Part shown: positions 1 through 6,905 of the stretch, piece by piece
How the letters are laid out: each line of letters begins with the position of its first letter
How positions within the stretch are numbered: the first letter of the stretch is position 1
Assembly: GCF_001458255.1 (NCBI RefSeq)
Contig: NZ_CYSB01000030.1
Location: 1-64,000, forward strand
Source of the DNA: Thalassovita autumnalis
GTDB lineage: Bacteria > Pseudomonadota > Alphaproteobacteria > Rhodobacterales > Rhodobacteraceae
Length of the DNA: 64,000 nt
Direction: 5' to 3'
The notes under the pieces: model-generated
What the model saw: the letters and a program-made list of their open reading frames with translations, nothing else
The model's database searches: none
Told to the model about the DNA's origin: nothing
Translations under genes and position numbers: made by a program

Positions 1-1
1 C

Positions 2-55
2 GCCCTCCTCGTCGCCTTCCCATGGATTGTCCTGTGGCTGCCAAGCCAAGTGTGA
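2..55 (+). CDS. 3' end of a membrane protein gene, possibly TRAP transporter large permease
   Basis: Only the last 17 codons and the TGA are inside the window. They encode a very hydrophobic tail with Trp and Pro residues (ending WIVLWLPSQV). Such tails are common at the C-terminus of TRAP large permeases (DctM), and a sugar-isomerase gene follows, which would suit a carbohydrate or sugar-acid uptake operon. The stretch is too short to prove the family. A strong terminator follows about 40 nt later, so this gene ends its own transcript. Confidence 0.4.
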   Translation, partial: ALLVAFPWIVLWLPSQV

Positions 56-96
56 TCCGGGAGAGACGATAAAAGAGGGGAACTGAAAACCCTTAC

Positions 97-129
97 ACGC
101 CCCGCATCCCCGCGGGGCGTTTTTCTTTG
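97..129 (+). terminator. Rho-independent terminator
   Basis: A perfect 9-bp GC-rich stem (97-105 with 112-120) and a 6-nt loop are followed by a T-rich run (121-128). It ends the transcript of the upstream membrane protein gene and insulates the isomerase gene. Confidence 0.9.
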
Positions 130-145
130 CCGGGTCAGAGCGGGC

Positions 146-172
146 TTGACGGAATTTTTGATAGCGCTATCA
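146..172 (+). promoter_or_regulatory. Putative LacI-family operator overlapping a promoter
   Basis: Positions 159-172 form a perfect 14-bp palindrome, TGATAGCGCTATCA, with the central CG typical of LacI/GalR-family operators. A TTGACG hexamer at 146-151 could be a -35 box, which would put the palindrome over the -10 region as in a classical repressor site. The gene starts at 204. No LacI-type gene is visible in the window; it may lie upstream with the rest of the sugar operon. Confidence 0.6.
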
Positions 173-203
173 GGGTCGCAACAGTGCCTTGGGAGGGCCA
201 GAG

Positions 204-890
204 ATGAAACGTTCCAGAATCAATGAAATCATGGCCGCAGCGGATGAGATGATCCGCTCCTACGGTTTTGTCCTGCCGCCCTTTGCCTATTGGACACCGG
301 AGGTGTTCAAAGCCAATGCCAGCAAGGCAAAAGCCGTGATTGAGGCACGTTGCGGCTGGGACATCACCGATTATGGCGACGGCCGCTTTGACGAAATGGG
401 GTTGTTCCTGTTCACCCTGCGCAACGGTCGTCTGGCCGACCTGCAACGCGGCGGCGGTATGTGCTACGCTGAGAAGCTGTTGATTTCACGGCAGGATCAG
501 CTGTCGCCGATGCACACCCATGTCATCAAAGCCGAAGATATCATCAACCGGGGCGGCGCCACCATGGTGGTTGAGCTTTACGGGTCTGATGACGATGGCA
601 ACTTTGCCGAAGACCGTGGCGGCATGGTGATGTGTGATGGTATCCCGCGCGAATTTGCACCGGGTGAGAAATTGAAATTTGCCCCCGGTGAAAGCCTGAC
701 CCTGATGCCGGGTGATTGGCACGCCTTCTGGGGCGAGGGCGGCGATGTTTTGATCGGTGAGGTCTCCACCGTCAACGACGATGAAACCGACAATATCTTC
801 CGCGAACCGATTGGCCGTTTTGCTGAAATTGAGGAAGATGCAGCGCCGACACATCTGCTGGTAAGCGACTATCGCAGCTGGCTCAGCTGA
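204..890 (+). CDS. D-lyxose/D-mannose isomerase family protein (D-lyxose ketol-isomerase)
   Basis: The 228-aa protein resembles the cupin-fold D-lyxose isomerases, which interconvert D-lyxose and D-xylulose or D-mannose and D-fructose. Two cupin-type segments are visible. The first has the metal-ligand pattern HTHVIKAEDIINRGG in the middle of the protein, and the second has PGDWHAFW near residue 170. An in-frame TTG exists at 189, but the ATG at 204 has a good Shine-Dalgarno (GGGAGG, 191-196) and is the better start. The gene stands alone between two terminators, under a LacI-type palindrome, which suggests sugar-induced expression. Substrate specificity cannot be read from the sequence. Confidence 0.8.
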   Translation: MKRSRINEIMAAADEMIRSYGFVLPPFAYWTPEVFKANASKAKAVIEARCGWDITDYGDGRFDEMGLFLFTLRNGRLADLQRGGGMCYAEKLLISRQDQLSPMHTHVIKAEDIINRGGATMVVELYGSDDDGNFAEDRGGMVMCDGIPREFAPGEKLKFAPGESLTLMPGDWHAFWGEGGDVLIGEVSTVNDDETDNIFREPIGRFAEIEEDAAPTHLLVSDYRSWLS

Positions 891-918
891 GCCGCTCACC
901 CCTCAGGGACACTCGAAT

Positions 919-948
919 CACCCTTCGCCCTGCGGAGGGTGTTTTTGT
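919..948 (+). terminator. Rho-independent terminator
   Basis: A 10-bp stem with one T-G wobble (919-928 with 932-941) and a CCT loop are followed by TTTTTGT. It ends the isomerase transcript. Confidence 0.85.
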
Positions 949-976
949 ATCTGCTGTCATTGGCTTAGCAGGGGGA

Positions 977-1024
977 GGGACAGTTTGTTCCATGCCTCGA
1001 TCCGGTAGGTGGACATTCTGACCC
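977..1024 (+). promoter_or_regulatory. Two dyad sites upstream of tupB, matching those in the FDH promoter
   Basis: The first site, 977-991, reads GGGACA-GTT-TGTTCC. The second, 1010-1024, reads TGGACA-TTC-TGACCC. Both match the consensus GGGACA-N3-TGTCCC, the first with one mismatch and the second more loosely. Their centres are 33 bp apart, about three helical turns. The same paired arrangement occurs at 9078-9133. The rest of 949-1165 holds no gene. I found no strict sigma-54 -24/-12 element and no clear sigma-70 promoter here. Confidence 0.5.
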
Positions 1025-1165
1025 TTCGGCCAATGACGTGGCCAATCTGCCCAAATAAACGTCAGTACCTGTCTGGTCCTGCGTCGCATGTCCTGTGGCC
1101 GCGCGGTAAAATCCAGCCGAGGAAAGGGCGCAGTGTGCAGCAAGACGCACCTGTGATTGAGGCGG

Positions 1166-1870
1166 ATGACAGAAATCTGGGACGGGCTGCGGCAGGCGGC
1201 CCTGTTGATTGTGACCTTGGATCCGGATCTGTTGCAGATCTCGGCCCGATCGCTGCATGTCACGCTGACCGCCACGGTGATCGCCTCTGCCATTGGGTTG
1301 CCTTTGGGCGGATGGCTGGCGGTCTACCGGTTTCGGGCCCGCCGTTCTGTGATTGCACTGCTGAACGCGCTGATGGGGCTGCCGCCCGTGGTGGTTGGGC
1401 TGATTGTTTATCTGATGTTGTCGCGCTCAGGGCCCTTTGGGGTCTTCGGGCTGCTGTTTACGCCCACGGCGATGATCATTGCGCAGGTGGTTATCTTGAC
1501 GCCGCTGATTGCCTCCATCGCGCATCAGGCCCTGCGGGAACTGTGGGCAGAATACCATGACCTACTGATTTCGCTGAACACCAGCCGTCGCCAGCGGATC
1601 CGGACGCTGCTGTGGGATGCACGGCGGGCGCTTCTGACGGCATCGCTGGCCGGATTTGGCAGAGGGATCGGTGAGGTTGGCGCGATCATGATCGTGGGCG
1701 GTAATATCGATCAGGCGACACGGGTGCTGACCACGGCGATCGCTTTGGAGACCGGCAAAGGCAACTTCGCTTTGGCGCTGGGACTGGGGTTTGTGTTGAT
1801 CGCCATCGCTGTTGGGGTGAACCTTTCGATCCACTATGCCTCCAAGACGGAGGTCAGCAGCCGATGGTAG
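1166..1870 (+). CDS. tupB: Tungstate ABC transporter permease TupB
   Basis: A 234-aa inner-membrane permease with about five hydrophobic segments. The cytoplasmic coupling-loop region contains the GFGRGIGEVGA pattern (about residues 165-176) expected of molybdate/tungstate/sulfate-type permeases. It would carry tungstate across the inner membrane using TupC and TupA. The ATG at 1166 is preferred over the in-frame TTG at 1157; a short GAGG lies just upstream. The 3' end overlaps tupC by 7 nt. TupBCA uptake beside a formate dehydrogenase suggests the enzyme may use tungsten. A molybdate permease is the alternative, but the short TupA-type binding protein argues for Tup. Confidence 0.85.
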   Translation: MTEIWDGLRQAALLIVTLDPDLLQISARSLHVTLTATVIASAIGLPLGGWLAVYRFRARRSVIALLNALMGLPPVVVGLIVYLMLSRSGPFGVFGLLFTPTAMIIAQVVILTPLIASIAHQALRELWAEYHDLLISLNTSRRQRIRTLLWDARRALLTASLAGFGRGIGEVGAIMIVGGNIDQATRVLTTAIALETGKGNFALALGLGFVLIAIAVGVNLSIHYASKTEVSSRW

Positions 1871-2580
1871 AGCAGATCCTTCCGCTGCGCCTTGCCGGCG
1901 CCAAGCTGACACGCCGGGGCCGGACCCTGGTGGGACCGATTGACCTGACGTTGGGCCCGCAGGGGTTTACCATCGTGATGGGGCCAAACGGGGCCGGTAA
2001 AACCTCACTCCTGCGGATGATGCACGGGTTGGAACGGCCCAGTTCAGGCCGGGTGGAGTGGGCGGTGCCAGAGGTTCAGGCACGCCCCAGTCAGGCCTAT
2101 GTCTTCCAGCATCCAACCCTGATGCGACGCACGGCGCTGGACAATGTAGCCTATCCGCTGACCGTGCACGGCATGCCCCGCAAAGAGGCGCGCGCCCGCG
2201 CTGCGGAGGCGCTGAAGTCCGTCGGACTTGGCGACAGTGCGTTGAAAATGGCCTACTATCTGTCAGGCGGTGAACGGCAGAAGCTGGCGCTGGCCCGCGC
2301 CCTGATCCGCAAGCCTGAGATCCTGTTTCTGGATGAACCCTGCGCCAGTCTGGACGGCAGGGCCATTCGCGACATCGAGCATATCCTGCTGACGGCCCAT
2401 GCCGCCGGCACCCGCATCATGATGATCACCCATGATCACGGTCAGGCGCGCCGTCTGGCGGAGGATGTGCTGTTTATTCACCATGGCCAGCTGCATGCCG
2501 CAGATCAGGCCGATGCGTTTTTCTCGGACCCGCAAAGTCCAGAAGCGCATGCATTTTTAAAAGGAGATATCCTAATATGA
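1864..2580 (+). CDS. tupC: Tungstate ABC transporter ATP-binding protein TupC
   Basis: A 238-aa ABC ATPase. The Walker A GPNGAGKT is at residues 40-47, the signature is LSGGERQKLALARAL, and Walker B is ILFLDEP followed by the switch His in MITHDH. There is no C-terminal molybdate-binding (TOBE) domain, so its length matches TupC rather than ModC. Its start overlaps tupB and its stop overlaps the tupA start (ATGA), so the three genes are translationally coupled. It powers import through TupB. Confidence 0.85.
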   Translation: MVEQILPLRLAGAKLTRRGRTLVGPIDLTLGPQGFTIVMGPNGAGKTSLLRMMHGLERPSSGRVEWAVPEVQARPSQAYVFQHPTLMRRTALDNVAYPLTVHGMPRKEARARAAEALKSVGLGDSALKMAYYLSGGERQKLALARALIRKPEILFLDEPCASLDGRAIRDIEHILLTAHAAGTRIMMITHDHGQARRLAEDVLFIHHGQLHAADQADAFFSDPQSPEAHAFLKGDILI

Positions 2581-3407
2581 CGTTCAAACTCGGTTCGGTT
2601 TCAGTGCGGGGCGTGGTTTTGGCCGGGGCGATTGCTGCCCTTTCGGCTGGTGCATCCTTGGCGGACAGTGTGAAACTGGCGGTCACAACCTCGTTCCACA
2701 ACTCGGGCCTGTCGGATGTGCTGCTGCCGGAAATTGCCGCAGATCTGGGGCTGGAGGTGCAGCTGTTGGTCGTGGGCACCGGTCAGGCGATCCGGCTGGG
2801 CGAAGCGGGCGATGTGGATGCCATTCTGGTGCATTCCAAAAAGGCCGAAGAGGCGTTTCTGGCAGGGGGCTATGGCACCCACCGGACCGAGGTCATGTAT
2901 AACGACTTTGTCCTGATCGGCCCTGACACGGACCCGGCCGGTATCAAAGGCGCGGCGGATGCGGCTGCGGCGCTGAGCGCGATTGAGGCGGCAAAGGCCG
3001 ATTTCGCCAGCCGGGGCGATGACAGCGGCACCCATAAGAAAGAGCTTTCGCTCTGGCAGGCTGCAGGCATCGATGCTGAGGCGCTGGATCCCAGCTGGTA
3101 CAAGGCGGCAGGCGCTGGCATGGGCGCCACGCTGAACACCGCGTCAGGCATGAATGCCTATGTGATGTCAGATCGCGCCAGCTGGTTGAAATTTGCCAAC
3201 AAGGGCGATCTGGATCTCCTGTTTGCGGGCGATCCTGTGCTGTTCAACCAATATGCTTTCCTGCCGGTGAACCCGGACAAGCATCCCCATGTGAAGGCTG
3301 ATCTGGTCAATAAGCTGGAGGGCTGGCTGGTGTCCGAGCGTGCACAGATCCTGATTGATGGCTACCGCCTGAACGGGGAGGCGCTGTTTACCTTCAACGC
3401 GAAATAA
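2577..3407 (+). CDS. tupA: Tungstate-binding periplasmic protein TupA
   Basis: A 276-aa exported solute-binding protein with a Sec signal peptide of about 29 residues ending ASLA. The mature start carries the TupA pattern VTTSFHNSGLSDVLLPEI, whose Thr/Ser residues are the expected oxyanion ligands, and later the TGQAIRLGEAGDVDAILVHSK segment. The C-terminus has the usual WLVSERAQ...I..Y...G..LF element. A good Shine-Dalgarno (AAGGAG) precedes the ATG, and the start overlaps the tupC stop by 4 nt. It delivers tungstate to TupB. The order B-C-A with the binding protein last is slightly unusual. Confidence 0.88.
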   Translation: MTFKLGSVSVRGVVLAGAIAALSAGASLADSVKLAVTTSFHNSGLSDVLLPEIAADLGLEVQLLVVGTGQAIRLGEAGDVDAILVHSKKAEEAFLAGGYGTHRTEVMYNDFVLIGPDTDPAGIKGAADAAAALSAIEAAKADFASRGDDSGTHKKELSLWQAAGIDAEALDPSWYKAAGAGMGATLNTASGMNAYVMSDRASWLKFANKGDLDLLFAGDPVLFNQYAFLPVNPDKHPHVKADLVNKLEGWLVSERAQILIDGYRLNGEALFTFNAK

Positions 3408-3423
3408 CCCTTAGGTTTCCCAA

Positions 3424-3485
3424 CGTGCCCCTCCTCTTGGGGCACGCAAAAGCCCCCGCAGAGTGTCATCTGCGGGGGCTTTTTG
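3424..3485. terminator. Tandem hairpins forming a terminator between tupA and the convergent DUF6505 gene
   Basis: The first hairpin is an 8-bp stem (3424-3431 with 3439-3446) and has no T run. The second is a perfect 12-bp stem (3451-3462 with 3469-3480) followed by five T residues, a classical terminator for tupA. On the reverse strand the stem could also end the 3501-4004 operon, though with a weaker U tract. Confidence 0.88.
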
Positions 3486-3500
3486 CTGTCTGGCTATGGC

Positions 3501-4004
3501 TTACAGTTTTGGGACGTCGTCCTCAGGCACCGCGTGTACCGCCACCTGATCCAGCTGCGCCGCATCGGGCTTGATCGAGCGGAAGCGTTCGCGCACCCCG
3601 GCCTCGGTCAGTTCCCGTTCGACGGTCAGTAGGGTGTTGGGATCATGATCCGCGCAGAGGTCGATCATATGCGCGATCTCTTCCTGCGCGACGCCCATCG
3701 CGGCCTCAACATTGGGGGCGCCGTAAAGGTCCACGAAATGCTGCGCCAGTCCGCGCGCGATATCGTGCAATTCGCTGTCTTCAACCTGTGTTACGGCCAC
3801 AAACGTCACCCGGCCAAAGGTTTCCACCCCCAGCCAGCCATTTGCAAAGGCCTGCCGGGCCTTGCCGGTCAGATCGGCCTCACCCCAATTGGAAAACTCA
3901 AAGCCACCGCTGATCGCCCATTCGCCGGCACGGGCCGGGCTGAAGAAGACGTTCATGTCGCTTTCATCCAGATGGATGGCGCGTGCCAGTTTGGTGCCGC
4001 TCAT
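3501..4004 (-). CDS. DUF6505 family protein, FDH-cluster associated
   Basis: A 167-aa soluble protein that I recognise as the DUF6505-type protein often found beside Roseobacter formate dehydrogenase genes. No signal peptide, membrane segment or catalytic motif is visible. The N-terminal half is rich in aromatic and Gly residues (GEWAISGGFEFSNW), and the C-terminal half is acidic and helical. It overlaps the preceding ligase-like gene by 4 nt (ATGA) and is the last gene of the DUF6494-Mrp-ligase-like-DUF6505 operon. It probably helps cofactor or Fe-S maturation of the dehydrogenase, but this rests on context only. Confidence 0.7.
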   Translation of the reverse strand: MSGTKLARAIHLDESDMNVFFSPARAGEWAISGGFEFSNWGEADLTGKARQAFANGWLGVETFGRVTFVAVTQVEDSELHDIARGLAQHFVDLYGAPNVEAAMGVAQEEIAHMIDLCADHDPNTLLTVERELTEAGVRERFRSIKPDAAQLDQVAVHAVPEDDVPKL

Positions 4005-4732
4005 CGCTCACCCCCTTGTTCCAACAGCAGTGACAGGGGCAGCAGTTGGGTGTCATCCCCCTGCCGAAGCAACATGCCAAAGCTTTCGTCAATTCCCATG
4101 AAGGTGCCGCTGTAGCTTTGCCCAGCCAGCGTCATCTCAACCGGCTCCCCCATCTTGTCCACAAGGCCACGCCATTCGGTCGACAGCGGGCGCAGACCTT
4201 CATCTGACCAACGGTTGATCCAGACCAGCGTGTGGCGGGTCCAGGCCTCCAGCAGCAGACCGGGATCCAGATCGGCGCAGCCCTCTTCAAACAGGCAGGT
4301 CTGATCTGGTGTCAGCCCCGGCGTTTCGGGATCCGGCGGCAACAACGGCAGTTCCAGCCCGATCACCACCCAATCCAGATCCGCGCCTTTGGCAACCTCA
4401 GCGGCGGCCATGCGCATCCGGCCACAGCGTGCGTTGTTCACCAGGATCTCACCATCCCAGCGGAAGTGCACGGAAACCTCTGGCGGCGCCAAGGCCCCCA
4501 GCGCGTTCTGGAAGCCAACCTCGCAGGCAATCAGCACCGGCAGCGCTTCGGTCATCGGCCTTTCGGGGGCAAAGATGATCGCCGCCTTCAGCGCGTCAGG
4601 GGTGATATTGTAGATCACGGTCCCCGCGTCACAGCCCAACAGCGCCTGCGTGCAGGCCTTGGCAAAGGGGTCGGCAGCGCCGGTCAGCGCTTCGCCCTGA
4701 AACAGCGGGGGGAAGGTTAGTTCTGGTGTCAT
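4001..4732 (-). CDS. Biotin/lipoate protein ligase-like family protein (DUF4444 type)
   Basis: A 243-aa protein resembling the BPL/LplA/LipB fold family seen in Rhodobacterales. It has an N-terminal ligase-like domain (about residues 1-170) and a C-terminal SH3-like DUF4444 domain (about 185-243, with YSGTFMGIDESFGMLL). The ATG at 4732 has the better Shine-Dalgarno (AAGGA); the upstream ATGs at 4747 and 4753 lie inside or against the mrp stop. A clear catalytic lysine motif of lipoate or biotin ligases is not obvious, so the enzymatic reaction is uncertain. It sits between mrp and the DUF6505 gene in one operon, next to formate dehydrogenase, which points to a maturation role rather than general biotinylation. 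Confidence 0.65.
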   Translation of the reverse strand: MTPELTFPPLFQGEALTGAADPFAKACTQALLGCDAGTVIYNITPDALKAAIIFAPERPMTEALPVLIACEVGFQNALGALAPPEVSVHFRWDGEILVNNARCGRMRMAAAEVAKGADLDWVVIGLELPLLPPDPETPGLTPDQTCLFEEGCADLDPGLLLEAWTRHTLVWINRWSDEGLRPLSTEWRGLVDKMGEPVEMTLAGQSYSGTFMGIDESFGMLLRQGDDTQLLPLSLLLEQGGER

Positions 4733-4739
4733 CTCATCC

Positions 4740-5807
4740 TTAGGCATGGCCATTGTCGATCAAGGTCTTGGCCAGCTTACGGAAAGCCTGCGCCTGAGGC
4801 GAGGCTGGTTTTGAGGCAACAAGCGGCGCGCCCCCATCGGCGGCCATGCGGATGTCGATATCCAGCGGGATTTCCCCGAGGAGCGGCACGCCCAGCTTCT
4901 CCGCCTCAGCGGCGACACCGCCATGACCAAAGACATGCTCTTCGTGGCCGCATTTGCTGCAGATGTGGGTCGACATGTTTTCAACCATGCCCACAATCGG
5001 GGTGCCCAGTTTGTTGAACATGTCGATGCCTTTGCGGGCATCCAGCAGCGCGATGTCCTGCGGGGTGGAGACGACAACAGCACCGGTCAGTTCGGCCTTC
5101 TGCGCCAGGGTCATCTGCACGTCGCCCGTGCCCGGTGGCAGATCGACGATGAGCACATCTAGTGCGCCCCATTGCACCTGATTGAGCATCTGCTGCAACG
5201 CGCCCATCAGCATCGGGCCACGCCAGACCACGGCCTCTTCCTCGCGGGTCATCAGACCGATGGACATCATCGTCACCCCATGATTGCGCATCGGCAGGAT
5301 GGTCTTGCCATCCGGTGACGCCGGGCGGCCGGAAACCCCCAGCATGCGCGGCTGTGATGGGCCGTAAACGTCGGCGTCCAACAGGCCGACCTTTCGCCCC
5401 TCAGCCGCCAAAGCCACAGCCAGGTTGGCCGACAGGGTGGATTTACCCACCCCACCTTTGCCCGAGGCAATGGCGAGGATGCGGTCCACGCCGGGGATCT
5501 TCTGCGGGCCCTGCTGCTGCGCCGGGCGGCGCGCCTGCAGATCCGGCGGCGGGGCTTTCACCTCATGGGCGGTCATCACGATCGCCACCCGATCCACGCC
5601 GGCCAGCGCGTTCAGCTTCTCCTCGGCCTCTGCCTTCACGGCCTGCATGGCATTGGACTGGCTGGGGTCGATTTCCATCACAAAACGCACATCGCCGCCT
5701 TCGACGTTCAGCGCGCGCACCAGCCCGCTGGCCACGATATCGCTGCCGCTGGTTGGGTCTTTCAGGGTCTTCAGTTCGGCCAGAACGGCCTCGCGCGTTA
5801 GGCTCAT
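4740..5807 (-). CDS. mrp: Mrp/ApbC-type iron-sulfur cluster carrier ATPase
   Basis: A 355-aa cytoplasmic P-loop protein. The N-terminal MIP18/DUF59 domain spans about residues 1-85, followed by a Pro/Gln linker. The deviant Walker A GKGGVGKST is at 116-124, and the VDLPPGTGD motif at about 221-229. The metal-binding CSKC pair is at C283 and C286, where a [4Fe-4S] cluster bridges a dimer in this family. It would deliver clusters to apo-proteins. Its immediate context, ahead of the ligase-like and DUF6505 genes and facing the FDH island with its many Fe-S subunits, suggests a dedicated supply. The stop codon lies 8 nt from the next start. Confidence 0.88.
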   Translation of the reverse strand: MSLTREAVLAELKTLKDPTSGSDIVASGLVRALNVEGGDVRFVMEIDPSQSNAMQAVKAEAEEKLNALAGVDRVAIVMTAHEVKAPPPDLQARRPAQQQGPQKIPGVDRILAIASGKGGVGKSTLSANLAVALAAEGRKVGLLDADVYGPSQPRMLGVSGRPASPDGKTILPMRNHGVTMMSIGLMTREEEAVVWRGPMLMGALQQMLNQVQWGALDVLIVDLPPGTGDVQMTLAQKAELTGAVVVSTPQDIALLDARKGIDMFNKLGTPIVGMVENMSTHICSKCGHEEHVFGHGGVAAEAEKLGVPLLGEIPLDIDIRMAADGGAPLVASKPASPQAQAFRKLAKTLIDNGHA

Positions 5808-6001
5808 TGGTCGCGTCCTTTGATCTCACCTGTCACCACATGCTCCATCTCCAGCCCGTCGATGGTCAGCACCATTTTGGCCTGATAGCTTTTGCCTGCA
5901 GTGTCGCCCGCGGACCGCATTGCGTCCTCAATCGCCTGCTGGCTGGTCACGCCGACCTGTTTCAAAAATTTGCGCATCGACATGTTGAAGTCATCACTCA
6001 T
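5804..6001 (-). CDS. DUF6494 family small protein
   Basis: A 65-aa protein starting at the ATG at 6001, with an AAAGG Shine-Dalgarno about 9 nt upstream. It has a helical N-terminus (MRKFLKQVGVTSQQAIEDAM) and a beta-like C-terminal half. It appears to be the small DUF6494 protein found in Roseobacter FDH loci. It overlaps mrp by 4 nt and is the first gene of the reverse operon, so it is probably co-expressed with Mrp, the ligase-like protein and the DUF6505 protein. No cysteine or catalytic motif is present and its role is unknown. Confidence 0.72.
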   Translation of the reverse strand: MSDDFNMSMRKFLKQVGVTSQQAIEDAMRSAGDTAGKSYQAKMVLTIDGLEMEHVVTGEIKGRDQ

Positions 6002-6125
6002 GGCTGGGGCCTTTCGTTCGCTGTGGGTGGTGGGGCGCGGCGGCGGACCGGGTTCTTGACCCGTGCAAAGCGGCAGCCCTAGACTTGTGTGTAAGTGTTG
6101 CAGGCCAGCCGGGAAGGAGCCAGCC

Positions 6126-6905
6126 ATGTCCAGAGTCACAGGGTCCAAAATCACGAGTGTACTGCTGCGAATGACCTTGGTCTGTGGGATGATGCTGAGC
6201 GGCGGCGCGGCGCTGGCGCAGGACCGAACCGTCAGCCTGGCTGTGCCGGAGGCCTTGGTGGAGACCGGCCTGCTGAAACATTTGTTGCCGCGCTTTACGT
6301 TGAAACACCGGGTGCGGGTCAGCGTAGTTGGTGCAGATGGCGCAGCCCCTTTGTCGCTGAACACCGAAGGACAGGGCCGGGCGCTTTTCGAAGGGGCCGG
6401 CAGCCTCTGGCATCTGGATCAAAGCGGTGGTGGCGACAATGCTGACCGGTTTGTGGACTGGCTGACTTCGGACATCGGCCTCAACACGATCGAAGCCTTC
6501 AAAGGCCCCGATGGGCTGCGCTTCACCCGCGCCACCGCGGTGGTGGAGGTTGAAGAGGCGCTGGAGCTGACGGGGGACGCGGCAAACGGGCTGGCGGTGT
6601 CGAACCTGCAGTGCAAACGCTGCCACGTTGTTGGCACGGCCGACCGGATGAGCGGCATCGGCTCCACGCCCTCGTTTTTCGTTCTGAGGGCCTTCCCCGA
6701 TTGGGATGAGAGGTTCTATGCCTTCTACGCGCTTAACCCGCATCCCAGTTTCACCCGCATCAGTGATCTGGAGACCGAGCTGGATCCCCAGCACAAGGCC
6801 GCCATCGTGCCGCTCGACATCTCGCTGGAGGAGCTGGACGATATCGTGACCTATGTGGCGGGGTTGCCCCCCGCGGATCTGGGCGCGCCGATCCAACTTC
6901 AGTGA
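6126..6905 (+). CDS. Periplasmic mono-haem cytochrome c with TupA-like N-terminal segments
   Basis: A 259-aa exported protein with a signal peptide at residues 1-31 (ending ALA-Q). Residues 36-136 carry pieces that resemble the start and end of a TupA-type tungstate-binding protein: a SLAV...TGLLKHLLPRF...VSVVG stretch, then FVDWLTSDIG...IEAF..P.GLRF. The middle of the binding domain is missing. A single haem-binding CKRCH is at 163-167, followed by the GIGSTPSF and LNPHPSF segments of small cytochromes c. The ATG at 6126 is chosen because it leaves a proper signal peptide. The gene faces the polyferredoxin gene and overlaps its 3' end by 7 nt. It could be an electron acceptor for the FDH or an oxyanion-linked sensor; both are guesses. 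Confidence 0.75.
   Translation: MSRVTGSKITSVLLRMTLVCGMMLSGGAALAQDRTVSLAVPEALVETGLLKHLLPRFTLKHRVRVSVVGADGAAPLSLNTEGQGRALFEGAGSLWHLDQSGGGDNADRFVDWLTSDIGLNTIEAFKGPDGLRFTRATAVVEVEEALELTGDAANGLAVSNLQCKRCHVVGTADRMSGIGSTPSFFVLRAFPDWDERFYAFYALNPHPSFTRISDLETELDPQHKAAIVPLDISLEELDDIVTYVAGLPPADLGAPIQLQ

Noticed and set aside
189-203. TTG start for the D-lyxose isomerase gene.
   Set aside because: The ATG at 204 has GGGAGG at the right distance; the TTG lies on top of the Shine-Dalgarno.
951-1160. A possible Moco/tungsten riboswitch upstream of tupB.
   Set aside because: No conserved core or long pairing matching that RNA was seen; the repeated dyads explain the region better.
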